This document shows positions 9,576-20,861 of a DNA stretch of 64,000 bases, piece after piece. The notes beneath the pieces were generated by a model that made no database searches, was not told where the DNA came from, and saw only the letters and a list, made by a program, of their open reading frames with translations. Made by a program: the position numbers and the translations under genes. Numbering within the stretch: position 1 is the first letter of the stretch; the number at the start of each line of letters is the position of its first letter. Source of the DNA: Burkholderia latens (GTDB lineage Bacteria > Pseudomonadota > Gammaproteobacteria > Burkholderiales > Burkholderiaceae); the NCBI RefSeq assembly GCF_001718795.1, contig NZ_CP013435.1, positions 1,860,001 through 1,924,000 of the forward strand. Direction: 5' to 3'.

Positions 9576-11489
9576 TCAGATCTCGATCTTGGTGCCGAGT
9601 TCGACGACGCGGTTCGCCGGAATCGAGAAGAAGTCGGTCGGCTTGGCCGCGTTCTGATGCATCCACGCGAACACGCGTTCGCGCCAGATCGACATGCCGG
9701 GCAGATGCGTCGGCACCACCGTTTCGCGTGCGAGGAAGAACGATGTGTCCATCAGCTCGAACGTCATGTCGTGCGTGCGGCCGAATTCCTCCAGCACCGC
9801 TTTCACGTCAGGCGTCTCGTTGAAGCCGTACTGCGCCTTGACGATGTACAGGCCACCGCCCGCATCGCGGGAACTGAGGCGCTTGTCGTCGCGCACATAC
9901 GGGATGTCGCGCGTGACGAAGGTCAGGAAAATGGTCCGCTCGTGCAGCACCTTGTTGTGCTTGAGATTGTGCAGCAGGCTGACGGGCACGAGCTTGTCGT
10001 TGCCGGTCAGATAGATCGCCGTACCCGACACGCGATGCGGCGGATGCGCGAGCAGCCCCTGCAGGAACGGTTCGAGCGGGATACCGTCGGCGGCCGTGCG
10101 CTCCTTGACGATGTGACGGCCCTTGTACCAGGTCATCAGCAGGAAGAACAACAGTGCGCCGATCCCGAGCGGCAGCCAGCCGCCCTGCGCAACCTTCAGC
10201 AGGTTCGCGCCGAAGAAGCCGAGGTCGACCGCGAGAAAGACCGTGATGATCGCGCCGACGAGCAGCCGGTTCCAGTTCCACACCTTCACCATCACGACAC
10301 ACGCGAGCACGGTCGTAATCACCATCGTCGCCGTCACCGCGATGCCGTACGCGGCAGCCAGGTTGTCGGAGCTCTTGAAGCCGATCACGATGCACAGGAT
10401 CACGAACAGCAACAGCCAGTTCACGACCGGCACGTAGATCTGGCCGATCGCCAGCTCGGACGTATGCAGCACCTTCATGCGCGGCACGTAACCGAGCTGG
10501 ATCGCCTGCGACGTCAGCGAATACGCGCCGGAAATCACGGCCTGCGAAGCAATCACGGTTGCGACCGTCGACAGCACGACGAGCGGCAGCAGCGCCCACT
10601 CCGGCGCCATCAGGAAGAACGGATTCTCGATCGCTTTCGGATTCTGGATCAGCAGCGCGCCCTGGCCGAAGTAGTTCAGCACGAGCGACGGCATCACGAG
10701 CCCGTACGCGGCGAGGCGAATCGGCTTCGCGCCGAAGTGCCCCATGTCCGCATAGAGCGCTTCCGCACCGGTCAGCACCAGCACGACGGAGCCCAGCACG
10801 ACGTAAGCCTGCAGCAGGTGGTCCGCCATGAACGACGCGGCATAGTATGGGTTGATCGCCGCGATGATGCCCGGCGCGCGCATGATGTGATACACGCCGA
10901 GCGCGGCGAGTACGATGAACCATAGAACCATGATCGGCCCGAACAGCTTGCCGACCGTTGCGGTGCCGTGACGCTGGATCCAGAACAGCGCGATCAGGAT
11001 CACGATCGTGATCGGCAACACGAGGTGTGACAGGCGAGGTGTCGCGATCTCGAGGCCTTCGACCGCCGACATCACGGAGATAGCCGGTGTGATCACCGCG
11101 TCGCCGTAGAACATGCACGCGCCGAATATCCCGAGTGCCATCAGTGCGCCCGCGACGCGCGTTTTCGAATCGAGCGGCCGCAGCGACAGCGCCATCAGCG
11201 CGAGCACGCCGCCTTCGCCGTTGTTGTCGGCGCGCATCACGAACAGCAGATACTTGATGCCGACCACGAGGATGATCGCCCAGAACAGCAGCGAGATCAC
11301 GCCGAGGATCGACGCTTCGGTCAACGGAATGCCGTGGGCGGGGCTGAACGCTTCCTTGAGCGAATAGAGCGGGCTCGTGCCGATGTCCCCGAACACGACG
11401 CCGATCGCCGCTATCGCGAGCGCCTGCAACGAATGTTGGTGCGTCGAATGCGCATGGGCGGCGTCGGTCGCCTGGGTCGTGTCGTTCAT
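9576..11489 (-). CDS. kup: Low-affinity potassium uptake protein Kup
   Basis: A 637-residue proton-coupled K+ symporter of the KUP/HAK/KT family in the inner membrane. The signature [19 protein letters not shown] lies close to the N-terminus. About twelve hydrophobic segments follow, and then a cytoplasmic C-terminal domain of roughly 180 residues ([18 protein letters not shown]). Length fits the family. The ATG at 11489 is chosen because similarity begins shortly after it; there is no clear ribosome site. A TAGAAT on the minus strand at 11532-11537 may be its -10. Confidence 0.93.
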   Translation of the reverse strand: MNDTTQATDAAHAHSTHQHSLQALAIAAIGVVFGDIGTSPLYSLKEAFSPAHGIPLTEASILGVISLLFWAIILVVGIKYLLFVMRADNNGEGGVLALMALSLRPLDSKTRVAGALMALGIFGACMFYGDAVITPAISVMSAVEGLEIATPRLSHLVLPITIVILIALFWIQRHGTATVGKLFGPIMVLWFIVLAALGVYHIMRAPGIIAAINPYYAASFMADHLLQAYVVLGSVVLVLTGAEALYADMGHFGAKPIRLAAYGLVMPSLVLNYFGQGALLIQNPKAIENPFFLMAPEWALLPLVVLSTVATVIASQAVISGAYSLTSQAIQLGYVPRMKVLHTSELAIGQIYVPVVNWLLLFVILCIVIGFKSSDNLAAAYGIAVTATMVITTVLACVVMVKVWNWNRLLVGAIITVFLAVDLGFFGANLLKVAQGGWLPLGIGALLFFLLMTWYKGRHIVKERTAADGIPLEPFLQGLLAHPPHRVSGTAIYLTGNDKLVPVSLLHNLKHNKVLHERTIFLTFVTRDIPYVRDDKRLSSRDAGGGLYIVKAQYGFNETPDVKAVLEEFGRTHDMTFELMDTSFFLARETVVPTHLPGMSIWRERVFAWMHQNAAKPTDFFSIPANRVVELGTKIEI

Positions 11490-11700
11490 ATGAAGCGTAA
11501 TAATCGGGTCCGGTTCGGACAAAACGAGCGCTATTCTACTCGCGCCCCCCTGAAACACCGTCCTGCCCTGTTGCCCTGACACCACGTGATTCACGCCGCG
11601 CATGCAATCACGCGCGAGCTGTGGCAGGGCTGCCATCATAGCCGGGCCCGCTCCGTCTGCCTACCGCCGCCGCCGATCGCCGCAGCGGGCGGCGCAAATG

Positions 11701-11725
11701 AAAACGGCGCCGCAAGCGGCGCCGT
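11701..11725 (-). terminator. Terminator after the phosphoribosyltransferase
   Basis: Ten-base perfect stem ACGGCGCCGC/GCGGCGCCGT with a two-base spacer. On the minus strand it is followed by TTTTC, 30 bases past the stop codon. It closes the long minus-strand housekeeping run. Confidence 0.8.
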
Positions 11726-11756
11726 ACAAGGCTTTCGTTCGATCGAGGCTGGCCGC

Positions 11757-12353
11757 TTACGCGCCCGAGCCGTCGCGCTGCGCGCGACCGCGCTTGATCC
11801 ATGCCTCGAGGTTGTGCGGACGCACCGTGTCCCATTCTTCGAACGGCTGATGAATCCACGGATTCGTCGGCAAGTACTGCGTATGGTAATCGGGCTTCAC
11901 CTTGGAGCAACCTTTGTACCAGAGCACAGCCGAGCGCACGGCCGTGACGGACGGATAGCGCTCTTTCAGATGCTCCTGCACCCGCGCGAGCGTGACGCCC
12001 GAATCGACGAGATCGTCGACCAGCAGCACGTTGCCTGCGAGGTTGCCGCGCGTCATCGTGATGTACTGCGCGATGTCGAGCTCGCCCTGCTCGGTGCCGG
12101 CCGCTTCGCGGTACGAACTCGTCGCGAGGATTGCGAGCGGGACGTCGTAGATGCGCGACAGCTGGTCGCCGACGCGCAGGCCGCCGCGTGCGAGGCACAG
12201 GATCTGGTCGAACTTCCAGCCGGATTCATGCACCTGCAGCGCGAGCAACTCGATCAGACGATGGTATTCGTCCCAGCCCACCCACAGGTTCTTGTCGTCG
12301 TTGCGCGGATCGGTCATCAAGTCTGCCGCCGTCATCGTGATTTGCTGCGTCAT
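11757..12353 (-). CDS. Purine phosphoribosyltransferase (hypoxanthine/xanthine-guanine type)
   Basis: A 198-residue type I phosphoribosyltransferase. The PRPP-binding motif VLLVDDLVDSGVTL is clear, and LCLARGGLRVGDQLS is the preceding loop. The C-terminus with VLWYKGCSKVKPDY and NPWIHQPFEEWD matches the xanthine/hypoxanthine branch. It probably salvages purine bases, which fits its place directly after purA. A second ATG at 12362 overlaps the purA stop codon (TAATG) and would add three residues. An AAGG lies just before it, so the two genes are translationally coupled whichever start is used. Confidence 0.85.
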   Translation of the reverse strand: MTQQITMTAADLMTDPRNDDKNLWVGWDEYHRLIELLALQVHESGWKFDQILCLARGGLRVGDQLSRIYDVPLAILATSSYREAAGTEQGELDIAQYITMTRGNLAGNVLLVDDLVDSGVTLARVQEHLKERYPSVTAVRSAVLWYKGCSKVKPDYHTQYLPTNPWIHQPFEEWDTVRPHNLEAWIKRGRAQRDGSGA

Positions 12354-12361
12354 GCTGAACA

Positions 12362-13717
<1,356 letters not shown>

Positions 13718-13821
13718 TTAGCTGGTTAAAAACGTATTCTACCTATGTTCGCGGGCGATTCCGAATTTTTCCGTTTCGCTTCAACGATATGCACGTCAAA
13801 CGACGGCCCGCGAACGCCTGA

Positions 13822-14970
13822 TTAACGGGGTTCGACCACCCATGCACCGTTCCGCTCGACGAGCGAACGGTCGCACGCGAACTCGTCGAGCACGTGGTCG
13901 TGTCCCGGCAACGCCTGAATCACGACCTCGCCCGCATCGCGCAGCGCCGCGACGGCTGCGCTCAGCGCATCGTCCTGCGCCCACGGGGCAAGTATCGCGG
14001 TGCCGCGCGCCTCGACCGGCGAAATCCGCGCGAGCTCGCGCAGGTCGAGCGAGAAGCCCGTCGCCGGCCGCGCGCGACCATAGGCCTGGCCCACGTGGTC
14101 GTAGCGGCCGCCGCGCGCGATCGCGTTCGGCACGCCGTCGATGTAGGCCGTGAACATCGCGCCGCTGTGGTAAGCGTAGCCGCGCAGATCGGCGAGATCG
14201 ATCGCCACTTCGACGCCCTTCGCCTGGACCGCGAGTTGCGCGAGGTCGTCCAGCGCGCGCGTGATCTCGGGCAGCACCGGCAGGCGTGCGCGCGCTTCGT
14301 CGAGCACGCTTGCGTCGCCGTACAGTTGCGGCAGCGCACGCAGCGCCGCGCGCGTGTCCGCGCCGAGATCGTCGGTCAGTTCACTCAGCAGCGGCACGTC
14401 CTTGCCCGACAGTGCGTCGTACAGCGCTTCGCCGCGCTCGGCCGCCTGCGCGTCGCGCGCGAGCAGCGCCGCGAGCACGCCCGCGTGGCACAGATCGAGG
14501 CGGATCCGCGACAGCCCCGCGAGGTGCAGCGCGTCGAGCATCAGCTGCTGGATCTCGAGATCGGCTTCCAGCCCAGCATGGCCGTAGATTTCGGCGCCGA
14601 TCTGGATCTGCTCGCGCGTGGCATGCAGGCCGCGCGGGCGCGTATGCATCACGTGCCCCGCGTAGCAAAGACGCGTCACGCCCTGACGGTTCAGCAAATG
14701 CGCGTCGATGCGCGCGACCTGCGGCGTGATGTCCGCACGCAACCCGAGCGTACGGCCCGACAATTGGTCGACCAGCTTGAAGGTGCGCAGGCGCAGGTCG
14801 GCGCCGCCGCTCGTCAACAGCGACTCGAGGTATTCGAGCAGCGGCGGCATCACCATTTCATAGCCGTACGAACGGAAGCGGTCGAGCAGCCTGCGGCGCA
14901 GCTCCTCGATCTTGCGCGCTTCCGACGGCAGTACGTCGGCGATATTCTCGGGAAGTAACCAGGTCGACAT
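13822..14970 (-). CDS. hisZ: ATP phosphoribosyltransferase regulatory subunit HisZ
   Basis: A 382-residue paralogue of histidyl-tRNA synthetase that partners the short form of HisG in the first step of histidine synthesis. It shows a class II aminoacyl-tRNA synthetase-like fold ([28 protein letters not shown]) but lacks the C-terminal anticodon-binding domain of HisS. The true hisS lies nearby at 22.7-24.1 kb, which supports the HisZ call. The ATG at 14970 ([15 protein letters not shown]) is where family similarity starts, although the frame stays open further up. Confidence 0.94.
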   Translation of the reverse strand: MSTWLLPENIADVLPSEARKIEELRRRLLDRFRSYGYEMVMPPLLEYLESLLTSGGADLRLRTFKLVDQLSGRTLGLRADITPQVARIDAHLLNRQGVTRLCYAGHVMHTRPRGLHATREQIQIGAEIYGHAGLEADLEIQQLMLDALHLAGLSRIRLDLCHAGVLAALLARDAQAAERGEALYDALSGKDVPLLSELTDDLGADTRAALRALPQLYGDASVLDEARARLPVLPEITRALDDLAQLAVQAKGVEVAIDLADLRGYAYHSGAMFTAYIDGVPNAIARGGRYDHVGQAYGRARPATGFSLDLRELARISPVEARGTAILAPWAQDDALSAAVAALRDAGEVVIQALPGHDHVLDEFACDRSLVERNGAWVVEPR

Positions 14971-15068
14971 CGGTACGGTCCTACGACGGGAAACAGGGCG
15001 CGACACACGCGCCGCAAATGAATCGGAAATCGGAATCGGGCGGAACGAACGGCGGGTGCGCCGTCCGA

Positions 15069-15260
15069 TCAAGTGGCAAGCAGCAGCAGGACGAGCCCGA
15101 GCGCCATCACGATGAGCCCGCCGATCCGGATATGATGCGGCGGCCGCTCCGCTATTCTACGAAACGTGTCGCGCCAGGCGACGGGAAACACGAAGGGGAA
15201 CGCCCCCTCGATGATCAGCATCAGTGCTACCGCGAGCAACAACGAGCCAGCCAGATCCAT
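15069..15260 (-). CDS. DUF2065 family small inner-membrane protein
   Basis: A 63-residue protein with two hydrophobic segments, about residues 4-24 and 45-62, joined by a short basic loop ([16 protein letters not shown]). This is the pattern of the DUF2065/YjeT family, which in many proteobacteria lies directly after hflC. Here it starts 36 bp past the hflC stop. Function is unknown. Its constant link with hflKC suggests a role near that membrane complex, but this is inference from position. Confidence 0.85.
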   Translation of the reverse strand: MDLAGSLLLAVALMLIIEGAFPFVFPVAWRDTFRRIAERPPHHIRIGGLIVMALGLVLLLLAT

Positions 15261-15296
15261 GCGAGCGACGGCGCCGCTCGTCGCGGCGCCCCAAGG

Positions 15297-16196
15297 TCAG
15301 TGTTTGCGGGGAGCAGGCGCCGCCGGTGCGGCGCCGCCCGTCGGGCTGCGCATGAAACGGAAGAACTCGCTGTCGGGATCGACGACGATGATGTCGTTGC
15401 GCTTGAACGTATTCCGGTAAGCCTGCAGGCTCGCGTAGAACTGATAGAACTGCGGATCGCGGCCAAACGCGTCGGCGGCGATCGACGCGGCCTTCGCGTC
15501 GCCCTCGCCCTTGATCGTCTGCGCCGACTTGTACGCATTCGCGAGCACCGCCTGCTGTTCGCGTTCCGCGTCGGCCTTGATCTGCTCGACGTCGGCCGCA
15601 CTGTCGGCACGCACCTTCGCGGCCTGATCGCGCAGCGCGGCAATCATCCGCTGATACACGGCGTCCGTCTGCGCAGCGGGCAGGTCGATACGCGTCAACT
15701 GGACGTCGACCACGTCGACGCCGAGGCCCGACGCCTGTACGCGCACCGCATCGCGGGCCGCATTCGCGATCTCCCGCTGGCCGCCGAGCGCGTCGTCGAG
15801 CGCATGCTTGCCGAACGCGTCGCCGAGTGCGGACTTCAGCGCGGCAGCCAGCCGCTCGGCAGCAGCAGCCGGGTCGCCGCCCGTCGCCGTGAAGTACTTC
15901 ATCGGGTCGCTGATCCGGTACTTGACCGCGTACGCAACGAGCAGATCGTGCTTGTCTTCGGTCGCCACCTGCAACGGATCCGGCGATTCGAGCGATTGCA
16001 GGCGCGTATCGATCAGCGTCGCAGTCTGCAACGGCGGCGGCAGCTTGAAATGGATGCCGGGGCCGGCAAGCTCGGGCTGCGCGCCGTCGCGCCCCGACAG
16101 CACGGCCATATGGCGCGGATCGACGCTCAGCACGGTCGACGACGCCGCGAACGCGGCGATCACGATTGCGACGACGAGCGCAATGATTCGGTTCAT
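15297..16196 (-). CDS. hflC: FtsH protease modulator HflC
   Basis: A 299-residue SPFH/band-7 protein with a single N-terminal membrane anchor (residues about 4-24) and a periplasmic SPFH domain, followed by a coiled coil rich in Ala, Glu and Arg. HflC and HflK form a large cage around FtsH and limit its access to membrane substrates. It lies 15 bp after hflK. The C-terminus ends in a short Ala/Pro tail (GGAAPAAPAPRKH). Length fits the family. Confidence 0.95.
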   Translation of the reverse strand: MNRIIALVVAIVIAAFAASSTVLSVDPRHMAVLSGRDGAQPELAGPGIHFKLPPPLQTATLIDTRLQSLESPDPLQVATEDKHDLLVAYAVKYRISDPMKYFTATGGDPAAAAERLAAALKSALGDAFGKHALDDALGGQREIANAARDAVRVQASGLGVDVVDVQLTRIDLPAAQTDAVYQRMIAALRDQAAKVRADSAADVEQIKADAEREQQAVLANAYKSAQTIKGEGDAKAASIAADAFGRDPQFYQFYASLQAYRNTFKRNDIIVVDPDSEFFRFMRSPTGGAAPAAPAPRKH

Positions 16197-16211
16197 GTTC
16201 TGCGCTCCCCG

Positions 16212-17588
16212 TTACTTCGTATCGTCTTCGCGCGAGCGGCTGCGGAACGCTTCGCGGGATCGCAGCACGTCGCTGCCCGGTGCAGGCGCCGCGGCAGCCG
16301 AAGCCGCGCTCGCCGGCGCGCTTGACGCGGCAGCAGCTGGCGCCGATGACTGGTCGGGCACGGCTGCGCCAGCGGCTGCCGTCGCATTCGCCGCATTCGT
16401 CGCGGCCGTCGCATTCGCGGCGCTTTGCCGCCCCTGCTCGACGAGCTTGTCGAGCGGCAGGTACACGACGCTGTTGCCGCCCTTGTTGCCGACGAACACC
16501 TTCGTCGCGTTCGAATAGATTTGCTGCATCGTCTCGAGGTACATCCGCTCGCGAATCACCGCGGGCGCCTTCGAATATTGCGCATAGACCTGCTTGAAGC
16601 GCTCGGCGTCGCCTTCGGCTTCGGTGACCACGCGCTGCGCATACGCATTTGCGTCGTCGGCGAGCTTCGCCGCATCGCGCTGCGCCTTCGGCAGCAGGTC
16701 GTTCGCGTAGGCCTGCGCGGCCCGCTTCGCAGCCTCGCGCTCGTCGCGCGCCTTCGCGACTTCCGCATACGCGGCCTGCGTCTGCTCGGGCGCCGTGACG
16801 CTCTGCATCGTGACGGCCGTGACCTCGAGCCCGGACTGGTAGCGATCGAGATCGCGCTGAATCGCGGCGGATAGCTGCTCGCGCAGCGCGTCGCGATCCT
16901 GGTTCAGCAGGTCGGCTGCACTGCGCGTGCCGACGATCGCGCGCACCGCAGCCTGTGCGGCCTGCGACACGCTGCGCTCGGGATCGACGCTGCGGAACAG
17001 GTAATCGGTGGCGGAGCGGATCCGGTACTGAACGACGAAACGCACATCGACGATGTCGGCGTCGCGCGTGAGCATCGCCGCTTCCTTCACGTTCGCGAGA
17101 CGCACGACGTTGTTTCGGCCGATCTCGATCGAACGGACCTGCGACGTGTCGACGATCTCGTGCGACGCGAACGGATATGGCGCGCGCCAGTGGACGCCCT
17201 GGCCTACCGTGCCCGACAACTTGCCGAACTGCAGCACGACGCCCGTCTGGCCGTCCTGCACGACGAACAGCCCGCTGCCCGCATATACGGCGATCAGCAC
17301 GCCGATCACGATGCCGACGCCGACGCGCGCGGCCCGGCCATTATCGGGCCGGAAGCCGTTGCCGCCCTTGCCGCCGAACAGGCCGCTCAGACGCCGGTTG
17401 AAGTTGCGCCACATCTCGTCGAGATCGGGCGGGCCGTCACCGTCGCCGCCGGGCGGACGCTTCGATTCGTTCGCACGCGGACGGGATCCGTCGTTGCCCT
17501 TGCCATCACCACGCCCCCAGCGGGGATCGTTGATCGACAGCAAGGCGCGCATCCGCCGCCAGGTACTCCGCTCGTTGTATTCGTTCAC
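16212..17588 (-). CDS. hflK: FtsH protease modulator HflK
   Basis: A 458-residue partner of HflC. A Gly/Asp-rich cytoplasmic N-terminus (residues 20-85, including RWGRGDGKGN and GGDGDGPPDLDEMW) is typical of HflK. A membrane segment lies at about 88-106, then a periplasmic SPFH domain, then a coiled coil. The C-terminal 80 residues are low-complexity Ala/Asn/Thr and Ala/Ser/Pro, longer than in E. coli. The gene sits 47 bp after hflX in the usual hfq-hflX-hflK-hflC order. Confidence 0.95.
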   Translation of the reverse strand: MNEYNERSTWRRMRALLSINDPRWGRGDGKGNDGSRPRANESKRPPGGDGDGPPDLDEMWRNFNRRLSGLFGGKGGNGFRPDNGRAARVGVGIVIGVLIAVYAGSGLFVVQDGQTGVVLQFGKLSGTVGQGVHWRAPYPFASHEIVDTSQVRSIEIGRNNVVRLANVKEAAMLTRDADIVDVRFVVQYRIRSATDYLFRSVDPERSVSQAAQAAVRAIVGTRSAADLLNQDRDALREQLSAAIQRDLDRYQSGLEVTAVTMQSVTAPEQTQAAYAEVAKARDEREAAKRAAQAYANDLLPKAQRDAAKLADDANAYAQRVVTEAEGDAERFKQVYAQYSKAPAVIRERMYLETMQQIYSNATKVFVGNKGGNSVVYLPLDKLVEQGRQSAANATAATNAANATAAAGAAVPDQSSAPAAAASSAPASAASAAAAPAPGSDVLRSREAFRSRSREDDTK

Positions 17589-17635
17589 CAGAGTTTGTTC
17601 ACCAGATTGGACGCCGGCGAACCGGCCGGGACCGG

Positions 17636-18811
17636 TTAGCGCCCGTGTTCGGAAATCGTGTGGTCTTCGTGCGGTTCTGCGGGTGCGCCGTCGAGCGCGT
17701 CGTCGGGCAACGTCGCGCCGGAGAGGTGTTCCGCGGAGGCGATTTCGGCGATGGCGGCACGCAACGTGTCGAGACCCTGACCGGTGCGCGCGCTCAAAAA
17801 GACGCGCGAAATATTACCATACTCGTCCCGCTCGACCGCGTCGCCGCGGGCTGCCAGCTCCGGCACGGCGTCGATCTTGTTGAACACGAGCACCTGCCGG
17901 ATCGTGTCCGCGCCGATCTCGTGCAGCACGCCGTTGACCTGCTCGATCTGCTCGAGCCGCACTGCGCTCGACGCGTCGACCACGTGCAGCAGCAGATCCG
18001 CGTGGATCGTCTCCTCGAGGGTCGCGCGAAACGCTGCAACCAGTTGGTGCGGCAGTTCGCGGATGAACCCAACCGTGTCGGACACGACGATCTGCCCGAC
18101 CTCGTCGCCGAGGTACACGCGCCGCGACGTCGTATCGAGCGTCGCGAACAGCTGATCGGCCGCGTACGCCTGCGCTTTCGTCAGCGCATTGAACAGCGTC
18201 GACTTGCCCGCGTTCGTGTAGCCGACGAGCGACACCGACATCGTGCCGCTGCGTGCGCGCTGGCGACGCTGCGTGCTGTGCTGCCGGCGCAGCCGGTCGA
18301 GCCGCGACTTCAGCATCTTGATGCGCTCGCCGATCAGCCGGCGGTCGGTTTCGAGCTGCGTTTCGCCGGGGCCGCGCAGGCCGATACCGCCCTTTTGCCG
18401 CTCCAGGTGGGTCCACGCGCGGATTAGCCGGGTCGACAGGTACTGCAGCTGCGCGAGCTCGACCTGCAGCTTGCCTTCATGGCTGCGGGCGCGCTGAGCG
18501 AAGATATCGAGGATCAGACTCGTGCGATCGACCACACGCCTGTTAAGCGCCTGCTCCAGATTCCGCTGCTGAGCCGGTGCCAGTGCGTGGTTGAAGATGA
18601 CGATTTCGACGTTGTGCGCGTCGCAGGCGAGCCGCAGTTCTTCGGCTTTGCCGCTGCCGATGAACATCTTGGCATCGGGACTGGCGCGACGGCCCGTGAG
18701 GGTGACGGCGGGACGGGCTCCCGCACTGGAGGCAAGAAGGCTGAGTTCTTCGAGACTGGCTTCGAAATCGGTCTTGCCGAAATCGATGCCGACGAGCGCT
18801 GCGTTGATCAT
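17636..18811 (-). CDS. hflX: Ribosome-associated GTPase HflX
   Basis: A 391-residue GTPase that in E. coli splits stalled ribosomes, especially after heat stress. The N-terminal HflX domain has the Gly-rich loop KGGIGLRGPGETQLETDRR. The G domain carries SLVGYTNAGKSTLFNAL (G1), DTVGFIRELP (G3) and VFNKID (G4). The ATG at 18811 (MINAALVGID) is preferred over a TTG five codons up. No strong ribosome site is seen for either. It follows hfq after 72 bp. Confidence 0.93.
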   Translation of the reverse strand: MINAALVGIDFGKTDFEASLEELSLLASSAGARPAVTLTGRRASPDAKMFIGSGKAEELRLACDAHNVEIVIFNHALAPAQQRNLEQALNRRVVDRTSLILDIFAQRARSHEGKLQVELAQLQYLSTRLIRAWTHLERQKGGIGLRGPGETQLETDRRLIGERIKMLKSRLDRLRRQHSTQRRQRARSGTMSVSLVGYTNAGKSTLFNALTKAQAYAADQLFATLDTTSRRVYLGDEVGQIVVSDTVGFIRELPHQLVAAFRATLEETIHADLLLHVVDASSAVRLEQIEQVNGVLHEIGADTIRQVLVFNKIDAVPELAARGDAVERDEYGNISRVFLSARTGQGLDTLRAAIAEIASAEHLSGATLPDDALDGAPAEPHEDHTISEHGR

Positions 18812-18883
18812 ATTATCGGGTGTCAAGATGAGGCGGCTGGCATCGGTCGCTCGCGGCGACCGGATGCCGGCCGCTGCGATGGG

Positions 18884-19123
18884 TTAGGACGAGGCTTCCG
18901 CGTCCGGGTGGAAATTCACCGGGCGCGCCGGCACGACCGTCGAGATGGCGTGCTTGTAAACCATCTGGGTCACCGTATTACGGAGCAACACGACGTACTG
19001 GTCGAACGATTCAATGTTCCCTTGCAGCTTGATGCCGTTGACGAGATAGATCGAAACGGGAACGTGCTCTTTGCGCAGTGCGTTCAAAAACGGGTCTTGT
19101 AACAATTGCCCTTTGTTGCTCAT
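18884..19123 (-). CDS. hfq: RNA chaperone Hfq
   Basis: A 79-residue Sm-like protein that forms a hexamer and pairs small RNAs with mRNAs. It starts [19 protein letters not shown] and carries the Sm2 motif YKHAIST. The ATG at 19123 has a GGAG site eight bases upstream. An upstream in-frame ATG would add only four residues. The C-terminal tail is short, as is usual in beta-proteobacteria. First gene of the hfq-hflXKC set, with a likely promoter of its own in the gap after der. Confidence 0.97.
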
Positions 19124-19197
19124 GGCGTACTCCATCTTTTTTTGCAGGTTGATCTGGATTGGCGACGAAGAAAAAGAGATCCGGCGCCAATCGCTAC

Positions 19198-19203
19198 ACT
19201 ATA
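19198..19203 (-). promoter_or_regulatory. Candidate hfq promoter, -10
   Basis: TATAGT on the minus strand, 74 bp before the hfq ATG, in the 153-bp gap after der. The matching -35 region is GC-rich and weak. Confidence 0.4.
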
Positions 19204-19276
19204 GCCGATTTTGCCTGCCCCGCCCCGGCATGGGCCATGCGGCCTATCCCTTGTGGGACGTGCGTAGCAGGCGTGT

Positions 19277-20614
19277 TCAGCCCTTGTCCGCGTACGGATT
19301 GTTCGACGAACGGAACTCTATGCGCAATGGAGTCCCGGTCAGCGAGAAAGTTTCGCGGAAACGGTTTTCGAGGTAACGCTTGTACGTTTCCGTCACCGCA
19401 TCGAGCGCGTTGCCGTGGATCACGATCAGCGGCGGATTCTGGCCGCCCTGGTGCGCATAACGCAGCTTCGGACGCACCGGGCCGCGACGGCGCGGCTGCT
19501 GGAACTCGACTGCTTCGATCAGCGCGCGCGTGAGCTTCGGCGTCGGCAGTTTCGCCATCGCCGCCGCATACGCGTCGTCGACCGAGCGCATCAGCGCGCC
19601 GATGCCGGTCTTCTTCGCGGCCGAGATGTAGTGCGATTTCGCGAAATCGAGGAATTTCAGCTTGCGGGTCAAATCCGCTTTCGCACGATCGCGCGCGTGG
19701 TCGTCGAGGCCGTCCCATTTGTTGACGCCGATCACGAGCGCGCGGCCCTGCTCGACGACGAAGCCGGCGATGTGCGCGTCCTGATCGGATATGTCCTGCT
19801 GCGCATCCAGCAGAAGAATGACGACGTTCGCATCCGAGATCGACTGCAGCGTCTTCACGACGGAGAACTTCTCGATCGCCTCGAACACCTTGCCCCGGCG
19901 TCGCAGGCCCGCGGTGTCGATCAGCGTGTATTTCTTGCCGTTACGCTCGAAGTCGACGTAGATCGAATCGCGCGTCGTGCCCGGCATGTCGAACGCGATC
20001 ACGCGGTCCTCGCCGATCAGCGCGTTCACGAGCGTCGACTTGCCGACGTTCGGGCGGCCGACGATCGCGATCTTGATGCCGCGCGACGGATCGTCCTCGT
20101 CCGCTTCTTCCGGCTGGCCCGCGTACGCGACTTCCAGCGCCTCGTTGATCATGTCGGTCACGCCGTCGCCGTGCGCGGCCGAGATCGCGCGCGGGTCGCC
20201 GAGGCCGAGTTCGTAGAAGTCGGTCGCGACCGCCGTGTACTTCATCCCCTCGGCCTTGTTGACCACGAGGAAGATCGGCCGGCCGGTCTTGCGCAGGTAA
20301 TCGGCGATCGACTTGTCCTGCGGCGCGAGCCCGTTGCGGCCGTCGACGATGAACACGACGACGTCCGCTTCCTCGACGGCTTGCCGCGTCTGGCGCGCCA
20401 TCTGGTGCAGGATGCCGTCTTTCGCGACGGGTTCGAAGCCGCCGGTATCGACGACCAGATACGGCCGCGCGCCGACCCGCCCCTCGCCGTAATGGCGATC
20501 GCGCGTCAGGCCCGGCAAGTCGGCGACCAGCGCATCGCGCGAGCGCGTGAGCCGGTTGAACAGCGTGGATTTCCCCACATTGGGGCGCCCAACGAGGGCA
20601 ATGACCGGTTTCAT
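19277..20614 (-). CDS. der: Ribosome assembly GTPase Der (EngA)
   Basis: A 445-residue protein with two G domains in tandem. The first has [15 protein letters not shown] at about 8-22; the second has [14 protein letters not shown] at about 187-200. Each is followed by its own PG(L/T)TRD switch and NK.[DE]-type specificity loop. A C-terminal KH-like domain follows. Der acts in 50S subunit assembly and is essential in E. coli. Length and layout are usual. It is preceded by bamB with a 247-bp gap that holds a stem-loop. Confidence 0.97.
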   Translation of the reverse strand: MKPVIALVGRPNVGKSTLFNRLTRSRDALVADLPGLTRDRHYGEGRVGARPYLVVDTGGFEPVAKDGILHQMARQTRQAVEEADVVVFIVDGRNGLAPQDKSIADYLRKTGRPIFLVVNKAEGMKYTAVATDFYELGLGDPRAISAAHGDGVTDMINEALEVAYAGQPEEADEDDPSRGIKIAIVGRPNVGKSTLVNALIGEDRVIAFDMPGTTRDSIYVDFERNGKKYTLIDTAGLRRRGKVFEAIEKFSVVKTLQSISDANVVILLLDAQQDISDQDAHIAGFVVEQGRALVIGVNKWDGLDDHARDRAKADLTRKLKFLDFAKSHYISAAKKTGIGALMRSVDDAYAAAMAKLPTPKLTRALIEAVEFQQPRRRGPVRPKLRYAHQGGQNPPLIVIHGNALDAVTETYKRYLENRFRETFSLTGTPLRIEFRSSNNPYADKG

Positions 20615-20771
20615 CTGTGTTTTCTACGGTGATGCGCAGCAGCGGGAGGCCCGCTGCTGCGGGCGGCTGCGCTGAATGAAAATATCACGATTTCGCGCCG
20701 CGCCGGATGCGCGCGCCGGGCGCGCGTTGCGCGCCGTCGTCTTTCGTTGCGAACTGCCTTTCAAATACCGA

Positions 20772-20792
20772 GCGGCCGGGAACACCGGCCGC
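20772..20792 (-). terminator. Stem-loop between bamB and der
   Basis: Eight-base perfect GC stem (20772-20779 with 20785-20792) around a five-base loop, 70 bp past the bamB stop. The following sequence on the minus strand has only a weak T-run, so it may be an attenuator or an RNA-end stabiliser rather than a full terminator. Confidence 0.35.
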
Positions 20793-20861
20793 CTTCATGT
20801 CGCACGATCACGGCCGGCGGGCCCCGCCCGCTCCGCCGCGATTGCACCTGTTGCGTGCGCG

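Noticed and set aside
13822..14970. Second histidyl-tRNA synthetase
   Set aside because: It lacks the anticodon-binding domain and a true hisS lies at 22.7-24.1 kb; HisZ fits in length and context.
18812..18827. TTGACA and GATAAT just before hflX as a promoter
   Set aside because: The two elements are only a few bases apart, and GATAAT abuts the ATG, so they cannot act as a -35/-10 pair.
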